A DNA stretch of 64,000 nucleotides, from positions 33,651,522 through 33,715,521 of the forward strand of contig JAHLJT010000631.1 in assembly GCA_031308135.1 (NCBI GenBank), written 5' to 3'. The notes beneath the pieces are model-generated. The model searched no databases, had not been told where the DNA came from, and saw only the letters and a list, made by a program, of their open reading frames with translations. Positions within the stretch are counted from its first letter, which is position 1. Every line of letters starts with the position of its first letter. The DNA comes from Acheta domesticus. Lineage: Eukaryota; Arthropoda; Insecta; Orthoptera; Gryllidae. This document shows, piece after piece, positions 60,101 to 64,000 of this stretch. The position numbers were made by a program, and so were the translations under genes.

Positions 60101-60173
60101 GCCACATGCACTTGACATTTCGCACATATTTGTTTATCGTACCTGGAATGTCCACCTCTTCGTTCCCCGCCAT
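32463..60173 (-). CDS. RPGR: RPGR-like gene (RCC1 propeller, ciliary), intron-rich
   Basis: Twelve coding exons are called on the minus strand, at 60173-60143, 59850-59725, 50635-50543, 48087-48025, 43415-43260, 41792-41640, 40201-40049, 38722-38564, 38483-38359, 38153-38055, 36942-36766 and 32623-32463. The first nine encode RCC1 blades; introns 1-8 are all phase 1 and every exon length keeps the frame, which strongly supports the model. The N-terminus (GAVFTFGRSRFADN, then ACGDEHTAVV) and blade order match the retinitis pigmentosa GTPase regulator family better than generic RCC1 proteins. The family acts at the ciliary transition zone and as a partner of the ARL3 pathway. After the propeller (about residues 10-370) comes a Ser/Glu-rich linker and an acidic exon, as in RPGR tails. 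The 3' end is not defined. Introns, up to 9 kb, are full of transposons. Confidence 0.85.
33401..33550. repeat. Dispersed repeat, copy 2 (partner at 23460-23605)
   Basis: Contains GAACTACAGATTTG, AGGAGAGCTCAACAAAACG and AAGCTATATTTATG in the same order as the partner copy. Lies inside the intron after RPGR-like exon 11. Confidence 0.65.
33618..33848 (-). pseudogene. LINE reverse transcriptase C-terminal fragment
   Basis: Open minus-strand frame reading YFRLRYGIIFWGISSYDTQT, LQKNIIRIIS and SLPCLFIYRVVIF. This is the conserved post-RT stretch of Jockey/CR1-type LINEs (a YGIIFWG motif followed by LQKxxIRII and a SLxIYE-like segment). No RT motifs upstream, so it is a short relic inserted in an RPGR-like intron. 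Confidence 0.75.
34737..35110 (+). mobile_element. Possible mariner-related fragment
   Basis: Begins after TA with CGAGGCACATCCAAAAAGTA, which resembles mariner terminal repeats, and continues as moderately GC-rich sequence to about 35110. The opposite end was not found and no transposase motif can be read, so this is tentative. Confidence 0.35.
35857..36698 (+). mobile_element. PIF/Harbinger-like non-autonomous element
   Basis: Inverted ends AGGCG...CGCCT with a stronger inner inverted match (ACGATGCGTCTTTTC on the left, GAAAAGACGCATCGT on the right), flanked by TAA on both sides (35854-35856, 36699-36701), the 3-bp duplication expected of PIF/Harbinger. A short plus frame at about 36420-36480 reads MSLENKELALQFIQDYREKE, like the start of a MADF domain, which accompanies Harbinger transposases. 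The ends are rich in GCATGCGTC motifs (35900-35975). It lies directly beside RPGR-like exon 11. Confidence 0.65.
36766..36942 (-). CDS. RPGR: RPGR-like exon 11 (linker)
   Basis: Acceptor CCCTTTACAG, phase 0. Encodes DEERKYSRMSQLSPAVVV and a GC-rich, Glu/Ser/Ala-rich stretch ending SATAADE at a donor-like GAG/GTGCGC. The frame stays open beyond this donor into the terminal repeat of a Harbinger-like element, which argues for the donor chosen. 177 nt. Confidence 0.65.
37060..38050. other. Intron sequence, palindrome only
   Basis: AT-rich intron between RPGR-like exons 10 and 11. The one notable structure is the palindrome TTCCGTGTCTTGACACGGAA at about 37719-37738, next to a hAT-like AGTGGCGGCCCGTGCTA at 37634. 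Confidence 0.5.
38055..38153 (-). CDS. RPGR: RPGR-like exon 10 (end of propeller)
   Basis: Acceptor CTGTTTAG, donor TTTCCG/GTACTT. Encodes AACGGCHSMILA, the closing blade motif, followed by the polar linker HLFEERSERRDHSQTL; 99 nt, phase 0 to 0. Confidence 0.8.
38210..38290. repeat. Three-copy minisatellite in a 205-bp intron
   Basis: Three units of about 25-30 bp share CAGTGCTTTTACACA; the first has one extra T. They fill much of the intron between exons 9 and 10 of the RPGR-like gene. Confidence 0.8.
38359..38483 (-). CDS. RPGR: RPGR-like exon 9
   Basis: Acceptor TTCCTCGCAG, donor CAGAAA/GTAAGT. Encodes EGDLYVCGEGRYGKLCNEDI and RFADYIVQK; 125 nt, phase 1 to 0. Confidence 0.87.
38564..38722 (-). 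CDS. RPGR: RPGR-like exon 8
   Basis: Acceptor TTTCTTTCTCAG, donor ACAG/GTACCG. Encodes SGKVFAFGNNSHGQLGLGSE to VSCGENHSTFIT; 159 nt, phase 1 to 1. In contrast to exons 5-7 it is AT-rich. Confidence 0.88.
38770..40040. other. Intron sequence, no feature seen
   Basis: AT-rich intron between RPGR-like exons 7 and 8 without a recognised element. Confidence 0.5.
40049..40201 (-). CDS. RPGR: RPGR-like exon 7
   Basis: Acceptor GCTGTTGCAG, donor A/GTACGC. Encodes EGELYACGEGEHGKLGLPDS to VACGGTHTLALA; 153 nt, phase 1 to 1, the most GC-rich exon of the gene. Confidence 0.88.
40500..40700 (+). mobile_element. tRNA-derived SINE with AAAACTGT duplication
   Basis: The head carries a polymerase III A-box-like TGGCCGAGATCGC and a B box GGTTCGAGTCC, with a variable-arm-like segment between them. 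The body ends in GTCGCTAATGACC...TGATGCGACCTTAAAT and an A-rich tail. An 8-bp duplication AAAACTGT lies at 40492-40499 and 40701-40708. The acceptor stem does not pair fully, so this is a SINE and not a tRNA gene. The same tail occurs at 46061-46109. Confidence 0.82.
40897..41060. mobile_element. Short foldback element
   Basis: Ends GGCCGTCCGGGAGACGCC and (inverted) GGCTGTCCGGGAGACACC, 16 of 18 matching, 164 bp apart. The interior is GC-rich with further short inverted matches (TTTCGGCCGTCG, GCCGGAACGATGGC). No clear target duplication. Class unknown; a MITE or a Penelope-type fragment are both possible. Confidence 0.6.
41640..41792 (-). CDS. RPGR: RPGR-like exon 6
   Basis: Acceptor ATGCGCAG, donor ACAG/GTAAGC. 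Encodes SGRVFVWGSNADGQLGLDND to HISCGYYHTAMVTG; 153 nt, phase 1 to 1, GC-rich. Confidence 0.88.
42053..42106. repeat. (ATT)n microsatellite
   Basis: About 17 uninterrupted ATT units, followed closely by (TTTA)n at 42117-42145. Confidence 0.95.
42190..43250. other. Intron sequence, no feature seen
   Basis: AT-rich intron between RPGR-like exons 5 and 6. A short plus frame at 42190-42441 has no recognisable content. Confidence 0.5.
43260..43415 (-). CDS. RPGR: RPGR-like exon 5
   Basis: Acceptor GTGTGCAG, donor ACAG/GTGCGA. Encodes SGQVWAWGSNSDGQLGVGD to QLSAGCLHSAALTG. Very GC-rich in an AT-rich intron context. 156 nt, phase 1 to 1. Confidence 0.88.
43469..43655. repeat. Imperfect tandem duplication beside exon 5
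   Basis: CAAAGCATTAGTTCAAACAG with GGTCTTCCCACGAG (43485-43525) recurs as CAAAGCATTGATTTAAACGG with GGTCTTCCCATTGG (43612-43650). The segment between them is GC-rich. Confidence 0.7.
44006..44515 (-). pseudogene. mariner transposase 3' part with terminal repeat
   Basis: The right-hand element end starts after TA (44004-44005) with CGAGGTCTGTTAGAAAAGTA, a mariner-type terminal repeat. The minus strand reads RDAMRRKRPEL, TPMIQHAPYYPDIAPCDF (the third catalytic Asp region of D,D34D mariners), KRALKGTRF and AELNSFPKEAFSECFQ, with one stop after the DF motif and frame changes. The 5' two thirds are missing. Dead copy in an RPGR-like intron. Confidence 0.82.
45299..45608. mobile_element. Non-autonomous hAT-like insertion in the dispersed repeat
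   Basis: Ends CAGGGCTTTCCAACGGACGG and (inverted) CAGAGCCGTCCAACTTAG, with GCGGCC motifs near both ends. The host repeat is split at its GGCGCTAG motif. The flanking 8-mers CGCTAGAG and CACTAATG match only partly, so the target duplication is degenerate. Confidence 0.6.
46061..46109 (+). mobile_element. SINE 3' tail fragment
   Basis: AAGTCGCTAATGATCACG...TGATGCGACTAAACGTAAAC and an A-rich end match the tail of the SINE at 40500-40700; the tRNA-like head is absent (5' truncation). Confidence 0.7.
47178..47663 (-). mobile_element. Second SINE family, 5'-truncated, perfect 13-bp duplication
   Basis: Flanked by ACTTTATACTACG on both sides (47165-47177 and 47664-47676), a 13-of-13 match typical of LINE-mobilised insertions. 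On the minus strand it begins near a B box AGGTTCGAGTCCCGAC and ends in an AATCAATCAATCAAA tail. The A box is absent. Its body is unlike the SINE at 40500. It inserted into a forward unit of the GGAC repeat. Confidence 0.85.
48025..48087 (-). CDS. RPGR: RPGR-like exon 4
   Basis: Short exon (63 nt) with acceptor GTCTTTCAG and donor ACAG/GTAGGC. Encodes LKPAKATHVACGRAHTVVST, the end of a blade. Too short to stand out as an open frame. Confidence 0.85.
48440..50175 (-). repeat. GGAC-bearing dispersed repeat (copy group C, reverse)
   Basis: Reverse-oriented unit at 48450-48960 (TACGTACGTATATACG edge, CGTCCGTCTG tract, CACCTAAACTATTCG) followed by degenerate blocks to 50175. The far end shares GAAAGTCTGTGCCATTTTGT and GTAGCACCAC with 29686-29706. 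Confidence 0.7.
50543..50635 (-). CDS. RPGR: RPGR-like exon 3
   Basis: Acceptor TTGTTGCAG, donor T/GTAAGC. Encodes KGRVFMFGNNDYGQLGLG and KPSCVK; 93 nt, phase 1 to 1. It lies 9.1 kb from exon 2. Confidence 0.88.
50930..51880 (-). repeat. GGAC-bearing dispersed repeat (copy group D, reverse)
   Basis: Contains the reverse forms of the unit blocks (AAAACTCGTATTG, AGTAACTTACTTCCTCT, GTCAGAATCTATG, TCTCATAAATTGCTCC). The GGAC tract is reduced to a short CCTCCGTCCCT remnant. Divergent, no coding capacity. Confidence 0.6.
52190..52832. repeat. Long inverted repeat enclosing a palindromic MITE
   Basis: Left arm 52190-52313 and right arm 52705-52832 are inverted copies with few mismatches: GGATTGGGGTGGAGGT, CTTTCAAATCTCAA, GGAATCCCCATTTTGTTCAT, GATTTAA(C/T)GTGTAG and ATTCGTG all occur in mirror order. 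The spacer holds about 155 bp of unrelated sequence plus the MITE 52470-52702, which abuts the right arm. A further partial relative of the arm motif is at about 53040-53130. Confidence 0.85.
52470..52702. mobile_element. Palindromic TA-flanked MITE, copy 3
   Basis: Ends TAGTGCGATTTTTGTAA and its inverse, TA on both sides (52468-52469, 52703-52704), with inner arms CACGATGGAATATGTCATGG and its inverse CCATGTGATATTCCATCGTG. Same family as 15223-15475, 233 bp. Confidence 0.85.
53140..54650. other. Intron sequence, no supported feature
   Basis: AT-rich intron between RPGR-like exons 2 and 3. A 115-codon minus frame at 54304-54651 begins in a GC-richer patch (about 54580-54650) but has no recognisable domain. 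Confidence 0.45.
55079..56770. mobile_element. TA-flanked DNA element with GTTAACTGGACCGG subterminal repeats
   Basis: Perfect inverted ends GGGGAGAGTTAGGT, flanked by TA (55077-55078, 56771-56772). The host repeat is split exactly at the TA of ATTCTGA-TA-CACAA. Subterminal GGTTAACTGGACCGG, GGTTAAGTGGACCGG and their inverses occur at about 55094, 55440-55490, 56545-56580 and 56740. TA targets suggest Tc1/mariner/pogo relatives. No sustained transposase. A hAT derivative sits inside. Confidence 0.82.
55698..56460 (+). mobile_element. hAT derivative nested in the TA-flanked element
   Basis: Inverted ends TAGACATCGAATGTT and (inverted) TAGACATCGGATGTT, with 8-bp flanks GTTATGAC and TTTATGAC (7 of 8). 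An internal plus frame at 56064-56291 reads YMPDISVGVQKFFSVFKLIL and QKLLVIYYNGN, which matches the hAT C-terminal dimerisation region, so this is an internally deleted copy. Confidence 0.78.
58419..58520 (+). mobile_element. Single hAT terminus
   Basis: CAGTGGCGGATCCGGGGG followed by a G/C-rich segment is a characteristic hAT end. No matching right end or 8-bp duplication was found, so extent is unknown. Confidence 0.5.
59200..59560. other. CpG-rich island in RPGR-like intron 2
   Basis: An abrupt GC- and CpG-rich segment in AT-rich surroundings, with GCGCGGGCGGCGCGCG-like runs at about 59365-59400 and (GCAC)n-like CACGCACGCACGCACGCAGG near 59464-59483. Open frames occur on both strands but none matches the gene. 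It could be a regulatory island or a GC-rich insertion. Confidence 0.55.
59725..59850 (-). CDS. RPGR: RPGR-like exon 2 (blade 1)
   Basis: Acceptor GAAATAG, consensus donor C/GTAAGT. Encodes GAVFTFGRSRFADNVPSHFF and IEIACGDEHTAVV, the most family-diagnostic segment. 126 nt, phase 1 to 1. Confidence 0.88.
60143..60173 (-). CDS. RPGR: RPGR-like exon 1 (start codon)
   Basis: ATG at 60173-60171 encodes MAGNEEVDIP and ends phase 1 at donor CCAG/GTACGA. Joining to exon 2 gives Gly and then TGAVFTFG, the family N-terminus. A short non-blade leader of similar length is usual in the family. Confidence 0.75.
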
Positions 60174-60709
60174 ATTTTGACACACTACAGGAAACGAAGA
60201 ACCTAGAATGCTCGACAATGAAAGAAATATGCAAATTAATATAATGCTCGAGAATCTCAAATCTACAAATTCTATTCGTTTTACTTTTCAGAATTTTTCA
60301 CAATCTGTGAAAAAGGGTAAAATAGAAAAAAAATCATCTGTTTTATTGGAAGCTGATATGTGGGATTTCCGCGCATGTTGGTATCTCCTATCGTTTCACA
60401 TGTGCATGCATACCATAGTTTTGTTTGTGTGTGGCAGTTGGTGGCAAGTAGTTGTTACCACTGGGATGAACGTTCATTTATGAAATTGGTCAATTGAATG
60501 AGATACATGATTAAAGAGCGAAAGTCTGTGTTACGCAAATATTTGTTGTGTTTTTAAGAATACTTTTAGTTATGAAATGATTATAAAATTGGCATTAACC
60601 TCTCCTCTGTGATAAAACGTGTTTGTTATTAGCACCTAACCTCGAAGTGTTGTACTTTTAAAGGTGTTCATCGTGATTAAAGTTGTAGCGTTTGTGAGAA
60701 TCAGTTGTC
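60174..60709. promoter_or_regulatory. Head-to-head intergenic region, putative bidirectional promoter
   Basis: The start codons of the RPGR-like gene (60173, minus) and HTATSF1 (60710, plus) are 536 bp apart in divergent orientation. No consensus TATA box at a convincing distance was seen for either gene. Promoter function is inferred from position only. Confidence 0.5.
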
Positions 60710-61084
60710 ATGTCAGAGAAAGCAGAGGAAGATTTAAATCAAAAGGACTCTCAGGTAGTGAATGACAGGGAAAGCGAAGATAAATTTGAAAAAAAACACC
60801 ACAGAGTCTAATGACGTTCCCAATACATTAGACTCAAGCGACCCTTACGAAAAACACAATGAAAACGTACATTATGAAGGTGAAACTTGCATCTACACAG
60901 ACCCAGAATCTAAGTATCAGTATGTATGGAATTCAGAAAAAAACGAATGGGTCCCGAGATCTGACAATACGGAAAAAGGGGAGAACATTTCGGAAGCCGA
61001 TTCAAGTTCTTTGCCGAGTACCGTATCCAGTAAAGATTATAAATTTGATGGGGAATCTTATGTATATGTCGACAAAACAAACCG
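60710..61084 (+). CDS. HTATSF1: HTATSF1 exon 1, with two +1 A indels
   Basis: Starts at ATG 60710 and ends at donor ACCG/GTAAAC. The frame changes in an 8-A run (60789-60796) and again in a 4-A run (61074-61077). Counting one A fewer in each gives 373 nt, ending phase 1 and joining exon 2 as GVTYKYD; as written, stops follow both runs. An alternative start at 60762 would avoid only the first shift. Confidence 0.75.
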
Positions 61085-63441
61085 GTAAACACAAAGAATA
61101 CTTGTTTAAGTTTTTGTAGTTACCATTTATGGTTCTCAAAACTATTTAGGTTTAATGTGTTTCTTTTTTTAGGTGTGACATATAAATATGATACTGCTAG
61201 TAACAAATGGGTAGAAAAATCAAATTCAACTGTTTCAAAGAAGAAGAAAGAGGGGAGTGTTGAATCAGATAGTGATGAAGACAGCTCCCCTGATAATGTT
61301 GTTAGACAAGATATGAGTGGTCACTACAGTTTTGATGGGGATTCTCATCTTTACACAGATCCAAATGATGGGACAGTGTATTTATGGGATCGAGAAAAGA
61401 ATGCATGGTTTCCAAAGGTTTGTATAGGAAGTGTAGCTTTAAAAGCGTTTGTGTTAAAGGTTTAATGTGAGAAACAATGTATCACATGCACTTCTCTTTA
61501 AAACCAGTTTGGCCAATATTTGTAACAGATGAATTGGAGTGTATATTATTTCCTGGAAAGATCAGAAAATTATTTTTGCATTTCATTTTCTGAGCATACA
61601 TCTGTTTGTAGTCAAACTGTCTTCTATTCTCCTGAGGGTGCGAACAGAAAAGTGACTTCAGTTTTATAGTGAATCCTCAGTCTTTTGTCTTAATTACACA
61701 ATGTGCTTGTGTCCCTACATTTTTATACTGTGAAAATGTGGATTGAAACCTTTTTGAAGTAAAAGATCTGTCATTAGATGGAACATTGTAACTCATTATT
61801 TTTATAAATGAGGCTATAAAATTGTTTTAATTTTATTAGAATGTGTTGTGGAATTTCAGTCCAAGTTTAGTTCAATACATTGACCTCTCCGTAGTCAGTT
61901 TCTATTTTATTATAATATCGCTGTAATAATTGCTAGCCATCCTTTATAATTCACCAGAAGATAAAATTGGCACAATGTCATGAAAGTCACTGTGTAGAAT
62001 AATATTTCATGTAGAGTCTTATCCAAAGTGCTTAGTTTCATAATTTTATTTATTTTGTATAAGGATTTGTGGATGAGTTTCTTAGTACCATCACTGTTCT
62101 CCTGAACAAAGAATCACTTAATTGTATGTCATGAAGGGCTTGAAGTCTTGGTATTTGTCATTTGGTGTTAAGGTTTTACATTGAGTTCCCCAGTAGCGTA
62201 AGAAACCAGCATGTGTGCCAGGACATGGGTACCTTCACTTGAGGAAGCTATGGCCAGGATCTAATGTATAGTCTGGAGTTAGGTGCTGAGGGAATATCAA
62301 AGATTAGCAACTAATCCCAGGCAAAACTCAACATATTTGACTGATCTTAAATGAAATTCTTTCTCATTTTATCCTTCTTGTTTATTACAAATTTTACTTC
62401 CACTTCAGTTGGAAACTAGACTAATTAAATTGATCGGAAGAAACCTGAAGGTGTCCATCAGATCCTCGATTGTCGAAGATGAATTAAAGACCCTTAACCT
62501 AACAGAGTAGAGATATACTGTCAGAAGGAATTGTTATGATCATTTCATGTGATCAGGGGAAGATAATATACTGGAACCTCCCACCAACTTTTTTATAATT
62601 ATGATGACGACGATGACTTTAATTTTAATTTATATTAATATTTAATTGGTTAATAGAAATGTAACAACGTTTTTAATAAATCACAGCAGAAGTATGTTGT
62701 TATTGTAACGAAACATTTTTGTTAATTTCTCATTGCTACTCTTTATTCGTGTAAATTTATTAAGCAACAGAATGTGATGGAAGGAAATATTTGAAAATGA
62801 GGAAAAACTGTATTTTTTAAAAGAAACATTTTCCTATGTGGAAATATTAATGGATGGAAATGGAAAGTTGTTACATTATTTTATTGAAGAGTTTCAAAAT
62901 GTTTTTCTTTTACTCCTATTCGTTTCATTGAATTTTTTGGCTTCGTTGACAGATGAAAGATATGATTGGTCTTCAATTGTTTTTTGTTTCTTTATTAATG
63001 TTCTTTGATACATTCCCAAATGTTCGTATTTATTCTAGTCCATTATCAACAAAGTGGGTCTTCTTGTTTACAACCTGTCAATGTTTCATATTATTGTATT
63101 TTCCAATCATCTTTGCATGATTTAATCTTATTACTGGAATATCAGGAACATATGTGACTCCTTTTTATCCAGCAAATTTTCATCCCATTTTTGCCATCTG
63201 GCCATATTCAGTTTTGCAGGTATATTGTAGGATATTTTTCACTGTGAATTAATTGTGTTCACATGTTTTCAGGTTGATGAAGATTTTCTTGCCCATTATC
63301 AGATGAATTATGGTTTCACTGAAGCAAAAGAATCTGCTGAAAGTAAGGAGAAGGAAAAGGAGAAGGAAGAGGAAGAGAAAGAGGATGAGAGTTCAGCAAA
63401 TGAACAAGAATTGAAGAGAAAAGCAGCACCCAAAGAACCAG
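60710..63441 (+). CDS. HTATSF1: Tat-SF1 (HTATSF1) orthologue, first three coding exons (3' partial)
   Basis: Exons 60710-61084, 61173-61417 and 63273-63441. The protein starts MSEKAEEDLNQKD and carries three repeats of a Tyr/Trp motif: HYEGETCIYTDPES...YVWNSEKNEWVP, FDGESYVYVD...YKYDTASNKWVE and FDGDSHLYTDPNDG...YLWDREKNAWFPK. This is followed by VDEDFLAHYQMNYGF, closely like the segment preceding RRM1 in human HTATSF1. An acidic/Lys stretch (about 63330-63425) and KRKAAPKEPG end exon 3 at a phase-1 donor, the phase needed for the Gly-Trp junction before the RRM. The family binds SF3B1 as part of U2 snRNP and affects transcription elongation. Exon 1 has two apparent +1 A frameshifts; both RRMs lie beyond the window. 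Confidence 0.85.
61173..61417 (+). CDS. HTATSF1: HTATSF1 exon 2
   Basis: Acceptor TTTCTTTTTTTAG, donor CCAAAG/GTTTGT. 245 nt, phase 1 to 0. Encodes VTYKYDTASNKWVEK, a Ser/Asp-rich patch (SDSDEDSSPDN) and the third repeat ending WDREKNAWFPK. Confidence 0.87.
61418..63272. other. HTATSF1 intron 2, no element seen
   Basis: AT-rich intron of 1855 bp with canonical ends. No transposon or conserved open frame was recognised in it. Confidence 0.6.
63273..63441 (+). CDS. HTATSF1: HTATSF1 exon 3
   Basis: Acceptor CATGTTTTCAG, donor ACCAG/GTGATG. 169 nt, phase 0 to 1. Encodes VDEDFLAHYQMNYGFTEAKE, a Glu/Lys-rich low-complexity run and KRKAAPKEPG. Confidence 0.87.
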
Positions 63442-64000
63442 GTGATGGACTTTCAAATTCTCAAAACCAGTGGCAGCTCGTGACATTTTTTCCTGGTGGG
63501 GCCAGGTGTAAAAGCACGAATATAATCTCAGAATCAATAACTTATTTAATTAAAGAATCATCATTTAATCAATTGTTTAATTAATATTATTTATAGGTTA
63601 ATTATACATTTAAATCTATAAGTTTTCTACAAAAAACAGAAGTAGGAATTTGTATTAAGTCACTTAATCAAATATTGGTATGTCAACGGAAACAAACGAT
63701 TTTTACAAAAATTACGCTATGCCATAGCTTATCTTTAGGAATGATGAAAGTTTGAAAAGGGAACGTATTGTAAAATTAAGACAAGTTGACTTCGACTTCT
63801 TATGCCAATTGTTTAATCGGCTTGCAAAGAAATAAAATCAGCTACATGTCTTTCTACATTTCCTCCATATACACTTCATACATACAATTTAGCAGCTCTT
63901 TCTTTGTCATGTGTGAGTTATATTATAAATAGAAGAATTGTTTAAATGATCATCTAACACACTATCTAGATTGCCGAGTAACTATAAGTCTAAAAAATTG
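63442..64000. other. HTATSF1 intron 3, runs off the window
   Basis: AT-rich, no exon recognised before the window end. Confidence 0.6.

Noticed and set aside
60208..60483. 91-codon plus-strand open frame in the intergenic spacer
   Set aside because: No domain or composition typical of a protein, and it starts inside the region next to the minus-strand RPGR-like exon 1.

Overview
The window is a stretch of animal nuclear DNA, most likely from an arthropod (probably an insect) with a large, AT-rich, transposon-packed genome. Evidence: two intron-containing genes with canonical GT/AG splice sites, introns of up to about 9 kb stuffed with repeats, and I-type and R2-type LINEs, Ty3/Gypsy, hAT, mariner, PIF/Harbinger-like elements and tRNA-derived SINEs. 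No bacterial-type organisation, CRISPR array or rRNA is present.

Layout. 1-4063 (+): I-clade-like LINE, open from the first base, with three CCHC knuckles, endonuclease and reverse transcriptase, cut off before any RNase H. 4064 to about 13900 (-): Ty3/Gypsy element (SAP-domain gag with CCHC knuckles, protease, RT, RNase H, integrase), split by a 5.5 kb R2-like restriction-endonuclease LINE (5862-11404) flanked by an 8-bp target duplication. About 14085-17954 (+): decayed hAT transposase gene split by a solo LTR (14496-16163, 5-bp duplication), which itself carries a palindromic TA-flanked MITE (15223-15475). 18331-19730 (+): heavily decayed LINE RT. 20391-27300: diverged duplications, two nested hAT derivatives with perfect 8-bp duplications, and orphan exon-like segments. 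27391-60173 (-): RPGR-like gene; eleven exons are supported by splice sites and unbroken phase and a twelfth acidic exon is likely, with its introns colonised by a dispersed GGAC-bearing repeat, SINEs, mariner, Harbinger, hAT and foldback elements. 60174-60709: short head-to-head intergenic spacer. 60710 to the window end (+): first three coding exons of a Tat-SF1 (HTATSF1) orthologue; the RRM domains lie beyond the window.

The two host genes are divergent neighbours that could share a bidirectional promoter. RPGR-like would be a ciliary seven-bladed RCC1 propeller with an acidic tail; HTATSF1 is a U2 snRNP-associated splicing/transcription factor. The rest is a layered transposon record in which target-site duplications, read directly from the sequence, allow the insertion order to be reconstructed in several places. 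Two single-A excesses break the HTATSF1 first exon, so either homopolymer errors or real mutations should be kept in mind when reading any frameshift here.
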